A DNA stretch of 9,644 nt, taken from assembly GCA_905215105.1 (NCBI GenBank), contig CAJMOI010000068.1, positions 1 to 9,644 of the forward strand, read 5' to 3'. The notes beneath the pieces were generated by a model. It was not told where the DNA came from and did not search any database. It was given only the letters and a program-made list of their open reading frames with translations. This DNA comes from an uncultured bacterium (lineage in GTDB: Bacteria > Bacillota > Clostridia > Oscillospirales > Acutalibacteraceae). The translations under genes were made by a program, and so were the position numbers. This document shows, one piece after another, positions 1 through 5,877 of this stretch (positions are counted from its first letter, which is position 1; each line of letters starts with the position of its first letter).

Positions 1-2
1 CC

Positions 3-326
3 CGGCATTTTTCTTTCTCAGCCGGTATTGCAGAGTATTCCCATGAACCCTACACTTTGCAGAACACACTGGAATTCGGTGGAAAATTTTATGTCTGCGG
101 AACAGGCAGGCAGCCGATTCTGCGAAACAAGATGGAAAATGATCATTACTACCTGCTTACCCTCGCAGCCATCGCCAAAGAGATTCGATACCGAGGGGAG
201 GAATCTCGGTGTTCGGTAACCATCGGCGCAGGACTGCCCCTGACAGGCTTCGGCAGAGAAAAAGGCGTTCCGGGAATATCTTCTTTCTTCTTCCCAGCCG
301 GTAAATCCAGTTTGCTTCCGGTTTGA
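3..326 (+). pseudogene. ParM/StbA-like actin ATPase, N-terminal part (cut by window edge, frameshifted)
   Basis: This is the upstream part of a plasmid-segregation actin homologue. The frame is open from the first bases of the window, so the true start and the first phosphate-binding loop lie outside. The translation carries ParM-family features: a segment reading FYVCGTGRQPILRNK, then HYYLLTLAAIAKEIRYRG, then the strand TIGAGLPLTGFGRE typical of the middle of ParM subdomain I. After codon GAA at 258-260 homology stops in this frame and continues one base downstream (KAFREYLL, from 262), so the frame reads nonsense to a stop at 324-326. Removing one A from the A5 run at 259-263 would restore a single gene of about 293 codons inside the window. 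A real null mutation and a sequencing error are both possible. The family call is from recognised motifs. Confidence 0.75.
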
Positions 327-330
327 AGGG

Positions 331-885
331 GTGCCCTATGAGGTGAGAATTGAGGATGTCAAGCTGTTTCCACAGGGCTATTCCGCTATCGCCATGCATC
401 CGGAGCTTATCCGTAGAGAACCCTCTATCCTGCTCATGGACATCGGCGGGTGGACCGTTGACCTGATGCGCCTTGATAACGGTGTTCCCGACGCCGCCTC
501 CTGTAGGAGTCTGGAGCTGGGAATGATCCGGTGTGTGGATGAGATCCGGGAGCAGGTGCGGCGTGATACAGGGCTGTCTGTCACCGACGCCCAGATCGAA
601 GGGGTACTGTCGGAAAAAGCGTGCAGCATGGAGGAAACCGCCCGGAATATCATTCAAAAGCAGGGGCGTATTTACACGGAGCGATTGCTGTCCGCTGTGA
701 TGGAATCGGGATTTGACCTGAAGGCCATCCCGGTGGTGATGCTGGGCGGCGGCGCAGCGGTGGTCAAGCGCAATATAAGCGAACAGGACGGCCTGTGTCG
801 GGTTTTTGCCCTGCTGGACGACAAGGTAAACGCCGAAGGGTTTGAGCGAATCCTGGGGCAGGTGTCGAGCCGTGTGAGCAAATGA
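331..885 (+). CDS. ParM/StbA-like actin ATPase, C-terminal part
   Basis: This is the C-terminal half of the same actin-like segregation ATPase, in the frame that is open from about 262; GTG at 331 is only the first possible start codon in it and probably not a real start. It holds the second phosphate-binding motif of the actin/Hsp70 fold (LLMDIGGWTVDL, around residues 35-45 of this fragment) and the adenosine-binding motif (VVMLGGGAA, around 135-143), followed by the usual C-terminal helix. ParM polymerises with ATP into filaments that push plasmid copies apart through the ParR-centromere complex. Its TGA overlaps the ATG of the ParR-like gene (ATGATGA at 882), the compact operon expected for parMR. 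Without the frameshift repair this fragment lacks half of the nucleotide cleft and could not be an active filament protein. Confidence 0.8.
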   Translation: MPYEVRIEDVKLFPQGYSAIAMHPELIRREPSILLMDIGGWTVDLMRLDNGVPDAASCRSLELGMIRCVDEIREQVRRDTGLSVTDAQIEGVLSEKACSMEETARNIIQKQGRIYTERLLSAVMESGFDLKAIPVVMLGGGAAVVKRNISEQDGLCRVFALLDDKVNAEGFERILGQVSSRVSK

Positions 886-1160
886 TGAGCCGCCCCCTTT
901 TTATGTTCCGCCCCAACCTACAGAACAAAGATCACCAAAAGGCCTGGAAAATCCTGCAGGCTGTGCCGGAAGGCCAGAAAAACGCCTTTCTGGTACAAGT
1001 GATTCTAGAAAATGCTCAGCGAGAAGAACTGGAAACGATTCTGCGCCGGGTGCTGCGGGAAGAACTCAAAGCATCCCCTTCTCATCCTGTACCACAGCAG
1101 GAAGAAGTCATTCCACAGGAGATGATGGGGTTTCTGGATTCCCTGCTGGGAGAAGAATGA
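882..1160 (+). CDS. ParR-like centromere-binding adaptor
   Basis: This 92-residue protein starts inside the stop codon of the ParM-like gene. ATG at 882 or 885 could be used; there is no good separate ribosome site, so translation is probably coupled. The N-terminus (FMFRPNLQNKDHQKAWKIL, then VPEGQKNAFLVQVILENA) fits the ribbon-helix-helix pattern of Gram-positive ParR proteins: a short strand, a helix around DHQKAWKIL, and a second helix after the G-x-K/R-x-x-F turn. The middle is charged (REELETILRRVLREEL) and the C-terminus ends in an acidic amphipathic segment (MMGFLDSLLGEE) of the kind ParR uses to cap ParM filaments. ParR binds direct repeats at the centromere parC. None were seen in this window; parC usually lies upstream of parM, outside the window here. 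Function is inferred from position plus a weak family resemblance. Confidence 0.6.
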   Translation: MMSRPLFMFRPNLQNKDHQKAWKILQAVPEGQKNAFLVQVILENAQREELETILRRVLREELKASPSHPVPQQEEVIPQEMMGFLDSLLGEE

Positions 1161-1209
1161 TTTTACATTGCCTTTATTGGTTGTGACGTTTCCCGACCAT
1201 GCTTTGCCT

Positions 1210-1239
1210 GAAAGCTTGTTGGTACTGGTAATAGCTTTC
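1210..1239 (+). repeat. 7-bp inverted repeat in the gap after parR
   Basis: GAAAGCT at 1210-1216 and AGCTTTC at 1233-1239 form a perfect inverted repeat around a 16-base spacer, in the 137-base gap between the ParR-like gene and the next gene. No T-run follows, so it is not a convincing intrinsic terminator. It could be an operator for the DNA-binding protein just downstream, or chance. No clear -35/-10 pair was recognised in this gap. Confidence 0.25.
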
Positions 1240-1297
1240 TTCGGGAGATTGGAGTATGCTTGTGCTGCCCAAAGGGAACAAAAAGGAGTGACGCAGT

Positions 1298-1828
1298 ATG
1301 GAGACCAAGGGCATGACCTGCAAAATCTCGCTGGATCTGCATAACCGGATCAGCGAGGAGATCCGGGAAACGGAAAGCACCATGAGCAAATTTATCGAAA
1401 TGATCATCCGAGAGCATTATGAGAGAGGAGCCGAGAAAGGTATGGGAAAAAACAGGACATTGGCATTTCAGGTGAGTGAGGAACTGTTCCAGCGGGTCAA
1501 GGAATATCTGGAACGATATGAGCTGGTATACGGCAGACGCCTGACCCAGCGAGAATTTATTATCGGGCTAATCGAACAGGCACTGGAAGAAGCGGAGGAA
1601 GAATTTGAAGCCGCCAGAGCCGCCGGGCAGGAGGAACAGGCCGCAAACGGCTGGGAAAGCGGTGAGCCGGACGAGAATACGCCGGATAACGAAGAACCGG
1701 AGAATTGGGACGGCGGGAACGACACTCCCGGCGCATCCTGTGAAGAAGATCTTGATGAAGGGGCCGAACCCGATACCGCTCCAGAAACCATCGAAACCGC
1801 TGAAAACCAGGAAGAAGCCTGGGCATAA
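1298..1828 (+). CDS. Tandem ribbon-helix-helix-like DNA-binding protein with acidic tail
   Basis: This 176-residue protein has AAGGAG at 1283-1288, nine bases before its ATG. Two similar N-terminal segments can be seen. Residues about 6-45 (TCKISLDLHNRISEEI, then STMSKFIEMIIREHYERG) have a short alternating strand, a helix, an S/T-x-S turn and a second helix. Residues about 51-97 (RTLAFQVSEELFQRVKEYL, then LTQREFIIGLIEQALEEAEEEF) repeat the plan. Both fit the ribbon-helix-helix fold of element-borne repressors and relaxosome or partition accessory proteins. From about residue 100 the chain is low-complexity and strongly acidic (many E, D, G and P), probably disordered. Its place after parMR and before a strong terminator suggests it belongs to the replication or partition control unit. 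The exact role is unknown; the fold call is from pattern only. Confidence 0.65.
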   Translation: METKGMTCKISLDLHNRISEEIRETESTMSKFIEMIIREHYERGAEKGMGKNRTLAFQVSEELFQRVKEYLERYELVYGRRLTQREFIIGLIEQALEEAEEEFEAARAAGQEEQAANGWESGEPDENTPDNEEPENWDGGNDTPGASCEEDLDEGAEPDTAPETIETAENQEEAWA

Positions 1829-1842
1829 ACTGCATACCTGCG

Positions 1843-1891
1843 AAATCCCCATAGAGCTGATAATTTCCATCAGTTCTATGGGGATTTTTTT
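1843..1891 (+). terminator. Strong Rho-independent terminator
   Basis: A 19-bp stem (1843-1861 paired with 1869-1887, a single G-T wobble, core ATCCCCATAGA) closes a 7-base loop (AATTTCC) and runs into seven T residues (1885-1891). It lies 15 bases after the stop of the ribbon-helix-helix gene and should end the par-region transcript. The complementary strand has only three T residues after the stem, so it mainly works in the + direction. Confidence 0.9.
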
Positions 1892-1914
1892 ATTACAGAA
1901 AAGTGAAAGGGGGA

Positions 1915-1953
1915 ATGTCCATTGATTGTCTTTGGGGTTTCATCAGAGTTTAG
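1915..1953 (+). other. Possible 12-codon leader ORF before the amidoligase gene
   Basis: ATG at 1915, preceded closely by AAAGGGGG, opens a 12-residue frame (MSIDCLWGFIRV) that stops at TAG 1951-1953, directly abutting the AAGGAGG ribosome site (1954-1960) of the amidoligase gene. The arrangement would suit a leader peptide that couples translation. The spacing between the purine run and ATG is short and no attenuator stem was seen, so this is a weak call. No clear promoter was found between the terminator and this point. Confidence 0.2.
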
Positions 1954-1975
1954 AAGGAGGTGAAAGCCATCGATT
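1954..1975 (+). promoter_or_regulatory. Ribosome site and ATT start codon of the amidoligase gene
   Basis: AAGGAGG at 1954-1960 is a near-perfect ribosome site. Twelve bases later in the amidoligase frame comes ATT (1973-1975) followed by GAC CTG AAA GAG. No ATG, GTG or TTG exists in frame between the upstream stop (TGA 1961-1963) and ATG 2012. The site therefore points to an ATT start, as known for infC, or to a mutated ATG. Confidence 0.5.
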
Positions 1976-2926
1976 GACCTGAAAGAGCAATATTACGGGT
2001 GTGAGCTCGAAATGACGGGACTCACCCGACAGCAGGCAGCAGAAGCGGTAGCCTCCCTGTTTGGGACTACGGCCCGCCACTGTGGCAGCCCCCGTGTCTA
2101 CGACCCATGGGAGGTGACGGACCGGCAGGGAAAGGTGTGGCGGTTCGTCTGTGACAGCAGCATCCATGGTTCCCGCCGGGTGGGCGGCCAGCAGCTTCCC
2201 TGTGGGGATAAAGCCTATAAAGTAGAGATGAATTCCCCCAAGCTGGAATACAGCGAAATGGGAAAGCTGCAGGAGGTGGTCCGTGCCCTGCGCCATGCGG
2301 GAGCCGTGGTCAACGGAAGCTGTGGGATGCATGTCCATGTGGACGCTTCCCAGCATACCCCAAAGAGTCTCAAAAACGCCCTGTCCATCATGTATTCCAA
2401 GGAGGACATCCTGTTTAAAGCCTTGAATGTCAATGAAAGCCGGGTGGAGCGCTGGTGCCAGAAGGTGCGGGAACCCATGCTGAAAAAGATCCGCAAGCTG
2501 CCCGCCCACACCAGCATGGAACGCCTGAAACGGGAATGGTATGAGGGGTGTGACGGAAGTGATGAGCATTACAACTGGACGAGATATTACGCCCTGAACC
2601 TTCACTCGGTGTTCTACCGGGGAACGCTGGAATGGCGCTGTTTTGAAAGCACTCTCCATGCGGGCAAGGTGCGGTCTAACATCACGCTGGCGCTGGCCAT
2701 CTCCGCACAGGCCATCAACCAGAGCCGGACGGTGATGCGGAAAACTGAGATAAGCGAGAACCCAGCTTTTACCTTTCGCACCTTCCTTTTGCGTCTCGGC
2801 CTGATCGGCCCGGAGTATAAGAATGTGCGGGAGCATCTGTTGGAAAATCTGCCTGGTGACCGGGCCTGGCGGTATGATAAATCCCAATATCCAAGTTTGC
2901 AGAACCGGCATCATCAAGAGAGATGA
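1973..2926 (+). CDS. Amidoligase-family enzyme (glutamine synthetase-like fold, Amidoligase_2)
   Basis: The product (317 residues from ATT 1973; 304 from ATG 2012) matches the Amidoligase_2 family of ATP-dependent ligases, which are predicted to join amino groups to carboxyls of peptides, proteins or small molecules. Visible family features, numbered from 1973: GCELEMTG (9-16) with two acidic residues expected to bind metal; KVEMNSP (83-89); CGMHVHVDAS (117-126); and the C-terminal core YYALNLHSVFYRGTLEWRCFEST (205-227 region) with the conserved Asn, Glu and Arg. Starting at ATG 2012 would delete GCELE, so the longer form is preferred although ATT is a rare start. The stop at 2924-2926 lies four bases before the next gene, whose first domain is a cyclotransferase-like fold; such pairs have been predicted to act together on gamma-glutamyl-type bonds. 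The substrate is unknown. Confidence 0.8.
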   Translation: MDLKEQYYGCELEMTGLTRQQAAEAVASLFGTTARHCGSPRVYDPWEVTDRQGKVWRFVCDSSIHGSRRVGGQQLPCGDKAYKVEMNSPKLEYSEMGKLQEVVRALRHAGAVVNGSCGMHVHVDASQHTPKSLKNALSIMYSKEDILFKALNVNESRVERWCQKVREPMLKKIRKLPAHTSMERLKREWYEGCDGSDEHYNWTRYYALNLHSVFYRGTLEWRCFESTLHAGKVRSNITLALAISAQAINQSRTVMRKTEISENPAFTFRTFLLRLGLIGPEYKNVREHLLENLPGDRAWRYDKSQYPSLQNRHHQER

Positions 2927-2930
2927 GGTG

Positions 2931-5462
2931 ATGAAAATCGAGAAAACGTTTTATTTTGCCTACGGTTCCAATATGAACCGGAACCAGATGGCTTTCCGGT
3001 GTCCGGATGCCGAACCAATACAAACCATTCGGCTGAAAGGATACCGGCTGGAATTCTGCGCCAACGGCGGCGGGAACGGCGTTGCCACTGTCCTGCCTGA
3101 CCCTGGCAGTCATGTGGATGGGGCGCTGTGGCGCATTTCCGACAGGGACGAAAATCATTTGAACCATTATGAAGGATATCCCTATTTGTACGGGAAGAAA
3201 ATGGTGACTGTCACCGACCAAAACGGAAACCGCCTGAAAGTCATGGCATATACCATGAACCGTCCCTACCGGGATTCCCCTGCCCCTTCACCGGTAACGG
3301 CATGGCTTAAAGTACAGACGGAAAAGACCGGAACCATTGCCCTGAAAAAGACTTCGGAGGATGGAAAGATAGCCGGCGTAAAGTTCAAAATCAGCGGCAA
3401 CGGGATCAGTAAAACCGTCACCACCGGAAAAGATGGAAGTGTGGATGTGACCGGCCTTCCTGCTGGCACTTATACCGTATCGGAGGTGGAGATCCCCGGA
3501 TACTATGAGACGCCGGAAAGCCAGACCGTCAAACTGACCGCTGGACAGACTGCCTCCGTATCGTTCAGCAATACTCTGAAAAAAGGCAGCCTCACCGTTA
3601 CCAAGACCGCCGAGGATGGATTCAAGGAGGGCTTTACCTTCCGCCTTACCGGCACTGCTGACAGCGGAGAAAAAATCGACCTTACCGCTGTTACCGGCAA
3701 GGACGGGAAGGCTGTCTTCCAGAATGTGCCCATCGGCAGCGGATATGTGTTGTCCGAGGAAAACACCCCGGACCGGTATGTAGTGCCGAAAGATCAGACA
3801 GTGGACATTGAATGGAACAAGGTCATCAATAAATCCTTTGTCAATATCCTGAAAAAGTTCCGGGTACAACTGCACAAAAGTGATGCAGAAACCGGAACAC
3901 CGCAGGGCGATGCAGTTTTGGATGGGGCGCAGTATACCCTCTATAACCAGCAGGGCAAAGAACTGGAGACCCTGACCATTACCGACGGCACTGCGGTTTC
4001 CGGCTATTACCCCTGTCAGACCATCACCATCCGGGAAACCAAAGCTCCGACAGGCTACCAGCTGGATGATACCGTCTACACCGTGGAGGCCCCGGCAGAT
4101 GGCCAGACAGAAGAACAGATCACCCTGACTCGTGAAGTCAAAGAGCAGGTCATTAAGGGAAAAATCGCGATCCTCAAATATCTGGCACAGGCTGGCAGTG
4201 ATGAAAAGCCTCCAATGGAAGGGATCGAGTTTACAGTCACCCTCAACAGCGACCCCAATATCAAGGAGGTGATCACCACCAATGCGGAAGGGTATGCCGA
4301 AACCGGTCTGCTGCCTTACGGCGTATACACGGTGACAGAGACAGAATACCCGGAATCTGTGACGCCCATAGAACCTTTTACTGTGACCATCAGTGAACAC
4401 CATAAGACCTGTGAATTTGTGTTGGACAATTCCCTAAAGTGCGGTAAGGTGTCCGGCTGGAAGGTCGATCAGGATGGTTTTGAACTGGGCGGTGCTATAA
4501 TCGGCCTGTTCCGGGAAAATGCAGATGAGTTTACGGAAGAAAATGCTCTCATGGTCACAGAGAGTAACGAGATTGGGTACTTTGAATTTGCCAGTGTGCC
4601 ATATGGGCGCTACATCGTCAAGGAAATTCAGTCTCCCACAGGTTTCCTCCTGTCTGATGATACCTTCCCGGTAGAGATCAAAGAGGATGGACAGGTGATC
4701 GAGATCACTATCGAAAACCAGATCATTAAGGGTACTGTGGAAACCATCAAGGTAGATGCGGACTACCCAGACCACAAGCTGTCTGGGGCAGTCTTTGAAA
4801 TCTATGCCGATGTGGACCATGACGGTAAATTTAATGCGGACATCGATAGGCTGGCAGGTGAAATGGCGGAAACCGAGCCGGGCTTTTACCAGATGAAGAA
4901 TCTTGTGTACGGCAATTACTTCCTGCATGAAAAGGAAGCGCCGGAATTCTTTGAGAAGAATGACGGGTATTATCCCTTTTCCATTGCTGAAAACGAAGAA
5001 GTTGTCCGTATTGAAACCGAGTCTGGCGTAGGGTTCCTCAACCAGGCACAGACCGGTTCCATCAAGGTAGTAAAGACTGCTGATGACGATGAGATCAAAG
5101 GCCGCATCTTTAAAATTATCGGTACCGACTTTATGGGCAACGCTTATGAGCAGGAATTCACCACCGATGAGAACGGTGAGATCCATGTCACTCTCCGTGT
5201 GGGCAAATATACGGTGTCCGAAGTGGCAGGCGAAGATGCCCCAAAGTACATCCTGCCCGATGATCAGACCGTGGAGATCAAGGCAGGCGAAACCACTACC
5301 GTTAAGATGCATAACAGGCTGGTGCCCTCTGTTCCGCAGACGGGCGATAACCCGTGGAGACCGGTTGTTGTCGGAGCACTGGCAATTGGTGCGGCTTTAA
5401 CGGGCGGCGTCCTCATCGTCCTGCGCCGCTCCCATAAAGGCAAACATAACAATGAGAGGTGA
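2931..5462 (+). CDS. Chimera: gamma-glutamylcyclotransferase-like domain fused to a SpaA/Cna_B-repeat LPXTG-type surface protein
   Basis: This 843-residue chain begins at ATG 2931, four bases after the amidoligase stop. Residues 1-119 are a gamma-glutamylcyclotransferase (GGCT/AIG2-like) domain: FAYGSNMN with the YGSN loop (11-14), HVDGALWRIS, the likely catalytic Glu81 in HYEGY, and the strand KVMAYTMN. The usual C-terminal helical part is absent. Around residues 119-130 (PSPVTAWLKVQT) it runs without a stop into seven SpaA/Cna_B-like beta-sandwich domains (about 133-218, 219-309, 310-410, 411-504, 505-601, 602-707, 708-798). Each has a Lys in the first strand and a Glu in the Y-x-V-x-E strand (E185, E276, E369, E470, E565, E667, E764), the set used for isopeptide bonds; most end with Asn. 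The C-terminus is a wall-sorting signal: VPQTGD (801-806), a hydrophobic stretch (811-830) and RRSHKGK. There is no signal peptide. I infer a deletion that joined two genes in frame; an assembly artefact cannot be excluded. Confidence 0.85.
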   Translation: MKIEKTFYFAYGSNMNRNQMAFRCPDAEPIQTIRLKGYRLEFCANGGGNGVATVLPDPGSHVDGALWRISDRDENHLNHYEGYPYLYGKKMVTVTDQNGNRLKVMAYTMNRPYRDSPAPSPVTAWLKVQTEKTGTIALKKTSEDGKIAGVKFKISGNGISKTVTTGKDGSVDVTGLPAGTYTVSEVEIPGYYETPESQTVKLTAGQTASVSFSNTLKKGSLTVTKTAEDGFKEGFTFRLTGTADSGEKIDLTAVTGKDGKAVFQNVPIGSGYVLSEENTPDRYVVPKDQTVDIEWNKVINKSFVNILKKFRVQLHKSDAETGTPQGDAVLDGAQYTLYNQQGKELETLTITDGTAVSGYYPCQTITIRETKAPTGYQLDDTVYTVEAPADGQTEEQITLTREVKEQVIKGKIAILKYLAQAGSDEKPPMEGIEFTVTLNSDPNIKEVITTNAEGYAETGLLPYGVYTVTETEYPESVTPIEPFTVTISEHHKTCEFVLDNSLKCGKVSGWKVDQDGFELGGAIIGLFRENADEFTEENALMVTESNEIGYFEFASVPYGRYIVKEIQSPTGFLLSDDTFPVEIKEDGQVIEITIENQIIKGTVETIKVDADYPDHKLSGAVFEIYADVDHDGKFNADIDRLAGEMAETEPGFYQMKNLVYGNYFLHEKEAPEFFEKNDGYYPFSIAENEEVVRIETESGVGFLNQAQTGSIKVVKTADDDEIKGRIFKIIGTDFMGNAYEQEFTTDENGEIHVTLRVGKYTVSEVAGEDAPKYILPDDQTVEIKAGETTTVKMHNRLVPSVPQTGDNPWRPVVVGALAIGAALTGGVLIVLRRSHKGKHNNER
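3285..3320 (+). other. Fusion junction between the cyclotransferase-like and surface-protein parts
   Basis: Family resemblance to gamma-glutamylcyclotransferase fades after MNRPYRDSPAP, and SpaA-type sequence begins by EKTGTIALKK. The change therefore falls between codons about 119 and 130. No stop codon, ribosome site or hydrophobic leader lies in between, and no obvious repeat marks the joint. Confidence 0.6.
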
Positions 5463-5467
5463 GAATC

Positions 5468-5560
5468 ATGGAGCCAAAAGCAATTATTTTGATTGGTTTA
5501 TGCGCCGTCATTCTGGGCAGCCTTATGTTCCTGTATCTTCGTAACCGCAGGAAGAAATGA
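5468..5560 (+). CDS. 30-residue single-pass membrane microprotein
   Basis: ATG at 5468 follows the surface-protein stop by five bases, with GAGAGGTGAG (5454-5463) as ribosome site; the purine-rich site spans the upstream stop codon. The product has a short polar start (MEPK), one hydrophobic segment of about 20 residues (AIILIGLCAVILGSLMFLYL) and a basic tail (RNRRKK), which predicts a single membrane helix with its C-terminus inside. It is too short for most gene callers. Directly downstream of a sorting-signal protein it might help membrane retention or sortase handling of that protein, but no family was recognised and this is a guess from position only. Confidence 0.55.
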   Translation: MEPKAIILIGLCAVILGSLMFLYLRNRRKK

Positions 5561-5571
5561 AGAAAAGCATC

Positions 5572-5598
5572 AGGCGGGGCGTTATCAGCGCTCCGCCT
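5572..5598 (+). other. Stable hairpin between the microprotein gene and the next start
   Basis: AGGCGGGGCGTT (5572-5583) pairs with AGCGCTCCGCCT (5587-5598) over 12 positions, two of them G-T wobbles, around the 3-base loop ATC. No T-run follows, so it is not a classical terminator. It lies 13 bases upstream of the GGAGG at 5612-5616. It may protect or set the 3' end of the upstream message, or modulate translation of the next gene. Confidence 0.5.
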
Positions 5599-5622
5599 GT
5601 ATGTATGAACTGGAGGGATCGA

Positions 5623-5868
5623 TTGAAAGAAACGAAATTATTAGACCTTTTAGCAAAGCAGCATCGCACCTTTATTTCCAACCTGCGCCTGGTGCCGGAA
5701 CGTAAATGGGCGGCGCTGGGAGACTTGTACCGCCTGCCGGACAAAGAAAAATATCCCATAAAGGAATGGGAAGAGACGGTATCCTATCTGCTGGGCTGCG
5801 AGGTGCATTTTGAAAACTACGAATCTATCGAAAAAAGTCTCAAGCCCTTTTCCTTAAAGGTGAGGTGA
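5623..5868 (+). CDS. Small protein of unknown function (likely TTG start)
   Basis: From TTG 5623 the product has 81 residues (MKETKLLDLLAKQHRTFISNLRLVPERKWAALGDLYRLPDKE and on, ending FSLKVR). TTG is chosen because GGAGG lies six bases upstream (5612-5616), whereas ATG 5557 overlaps the previous stop, has no ribosome site of its own, and would translate through the hairpin at 5572-5598 into a non-conserved-looking leader. The chain looks mostly helical and soluble, with alternating charged and hydrophobic residues (RLVPERKWAALGDLYRLP, WEETVSYLLG). No domain was recognised. It ends in AGG TGA where the stop region also offers ribosome-site purines to the DUF3846 gene, so the two are probably co-translated. 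Confidence 0.6.
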   Translation: MKETKLLDLLAKQHRTFISNLRLVPERKWAALGDLYRLPDKEKYPIKEWEETVSYLLGCEVHFENYESIEKSLKPFSLKVR

Positions 5869-5877
5869 TCCGCCAAA

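Noticed and set aside
255..266. Programmed -1 ribosomal frameshift in the ParM-like gene
   Set aside because: The needed shift is +1 or -2, and there is no downstream pseudoknot or rare-codon pause that I can see; a one-base indel is simpler.
1163..1297. parC centromere repeats in the gap after parR
   Set aside because: Only one short inverted repeat is present; no set of direct repeats like known parC sites was found.
1605..1925. 106-codon + frame overlapping the ribbon-helix-helix gene and terminator
   Set aside because: It runs through the terminator stem, has a Pro/Lys-rich composition typical of an off-frame reading, and no ribosome site.
1943..2917. 324-codon open frame on the minus strand
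   Set aside because: It is antisense to the amidoligase gene, whose + frame carries conserved motifs; no recognisable protein on the minus strand.
2823..2930. Upstream extension of the chimera from an ATG at 2823
   Set aside because: It would overlap the amidoligase gene by about 100 bases in another frame; ATG 2931 directly precedes the conserved YGSN-domain start.
3288..4403. 371-codon open frame on the minus strand
   Set aside because: It is antisense to the SpaA repeats, has no family resemblance, and is a shadow of codon bias on the other strand.
4434..5312. 292-codon open frame on the minus strand
   Set aside because: It is antisense to SpaA domains 5-7 and shows no ribosome site or domain.
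3330..5330. DNA tandem repeat across the surface protein
   Set aside because: The seven domains are related in protein plan but clearly diverged in DNA, so this is not a recent tandem repeat.
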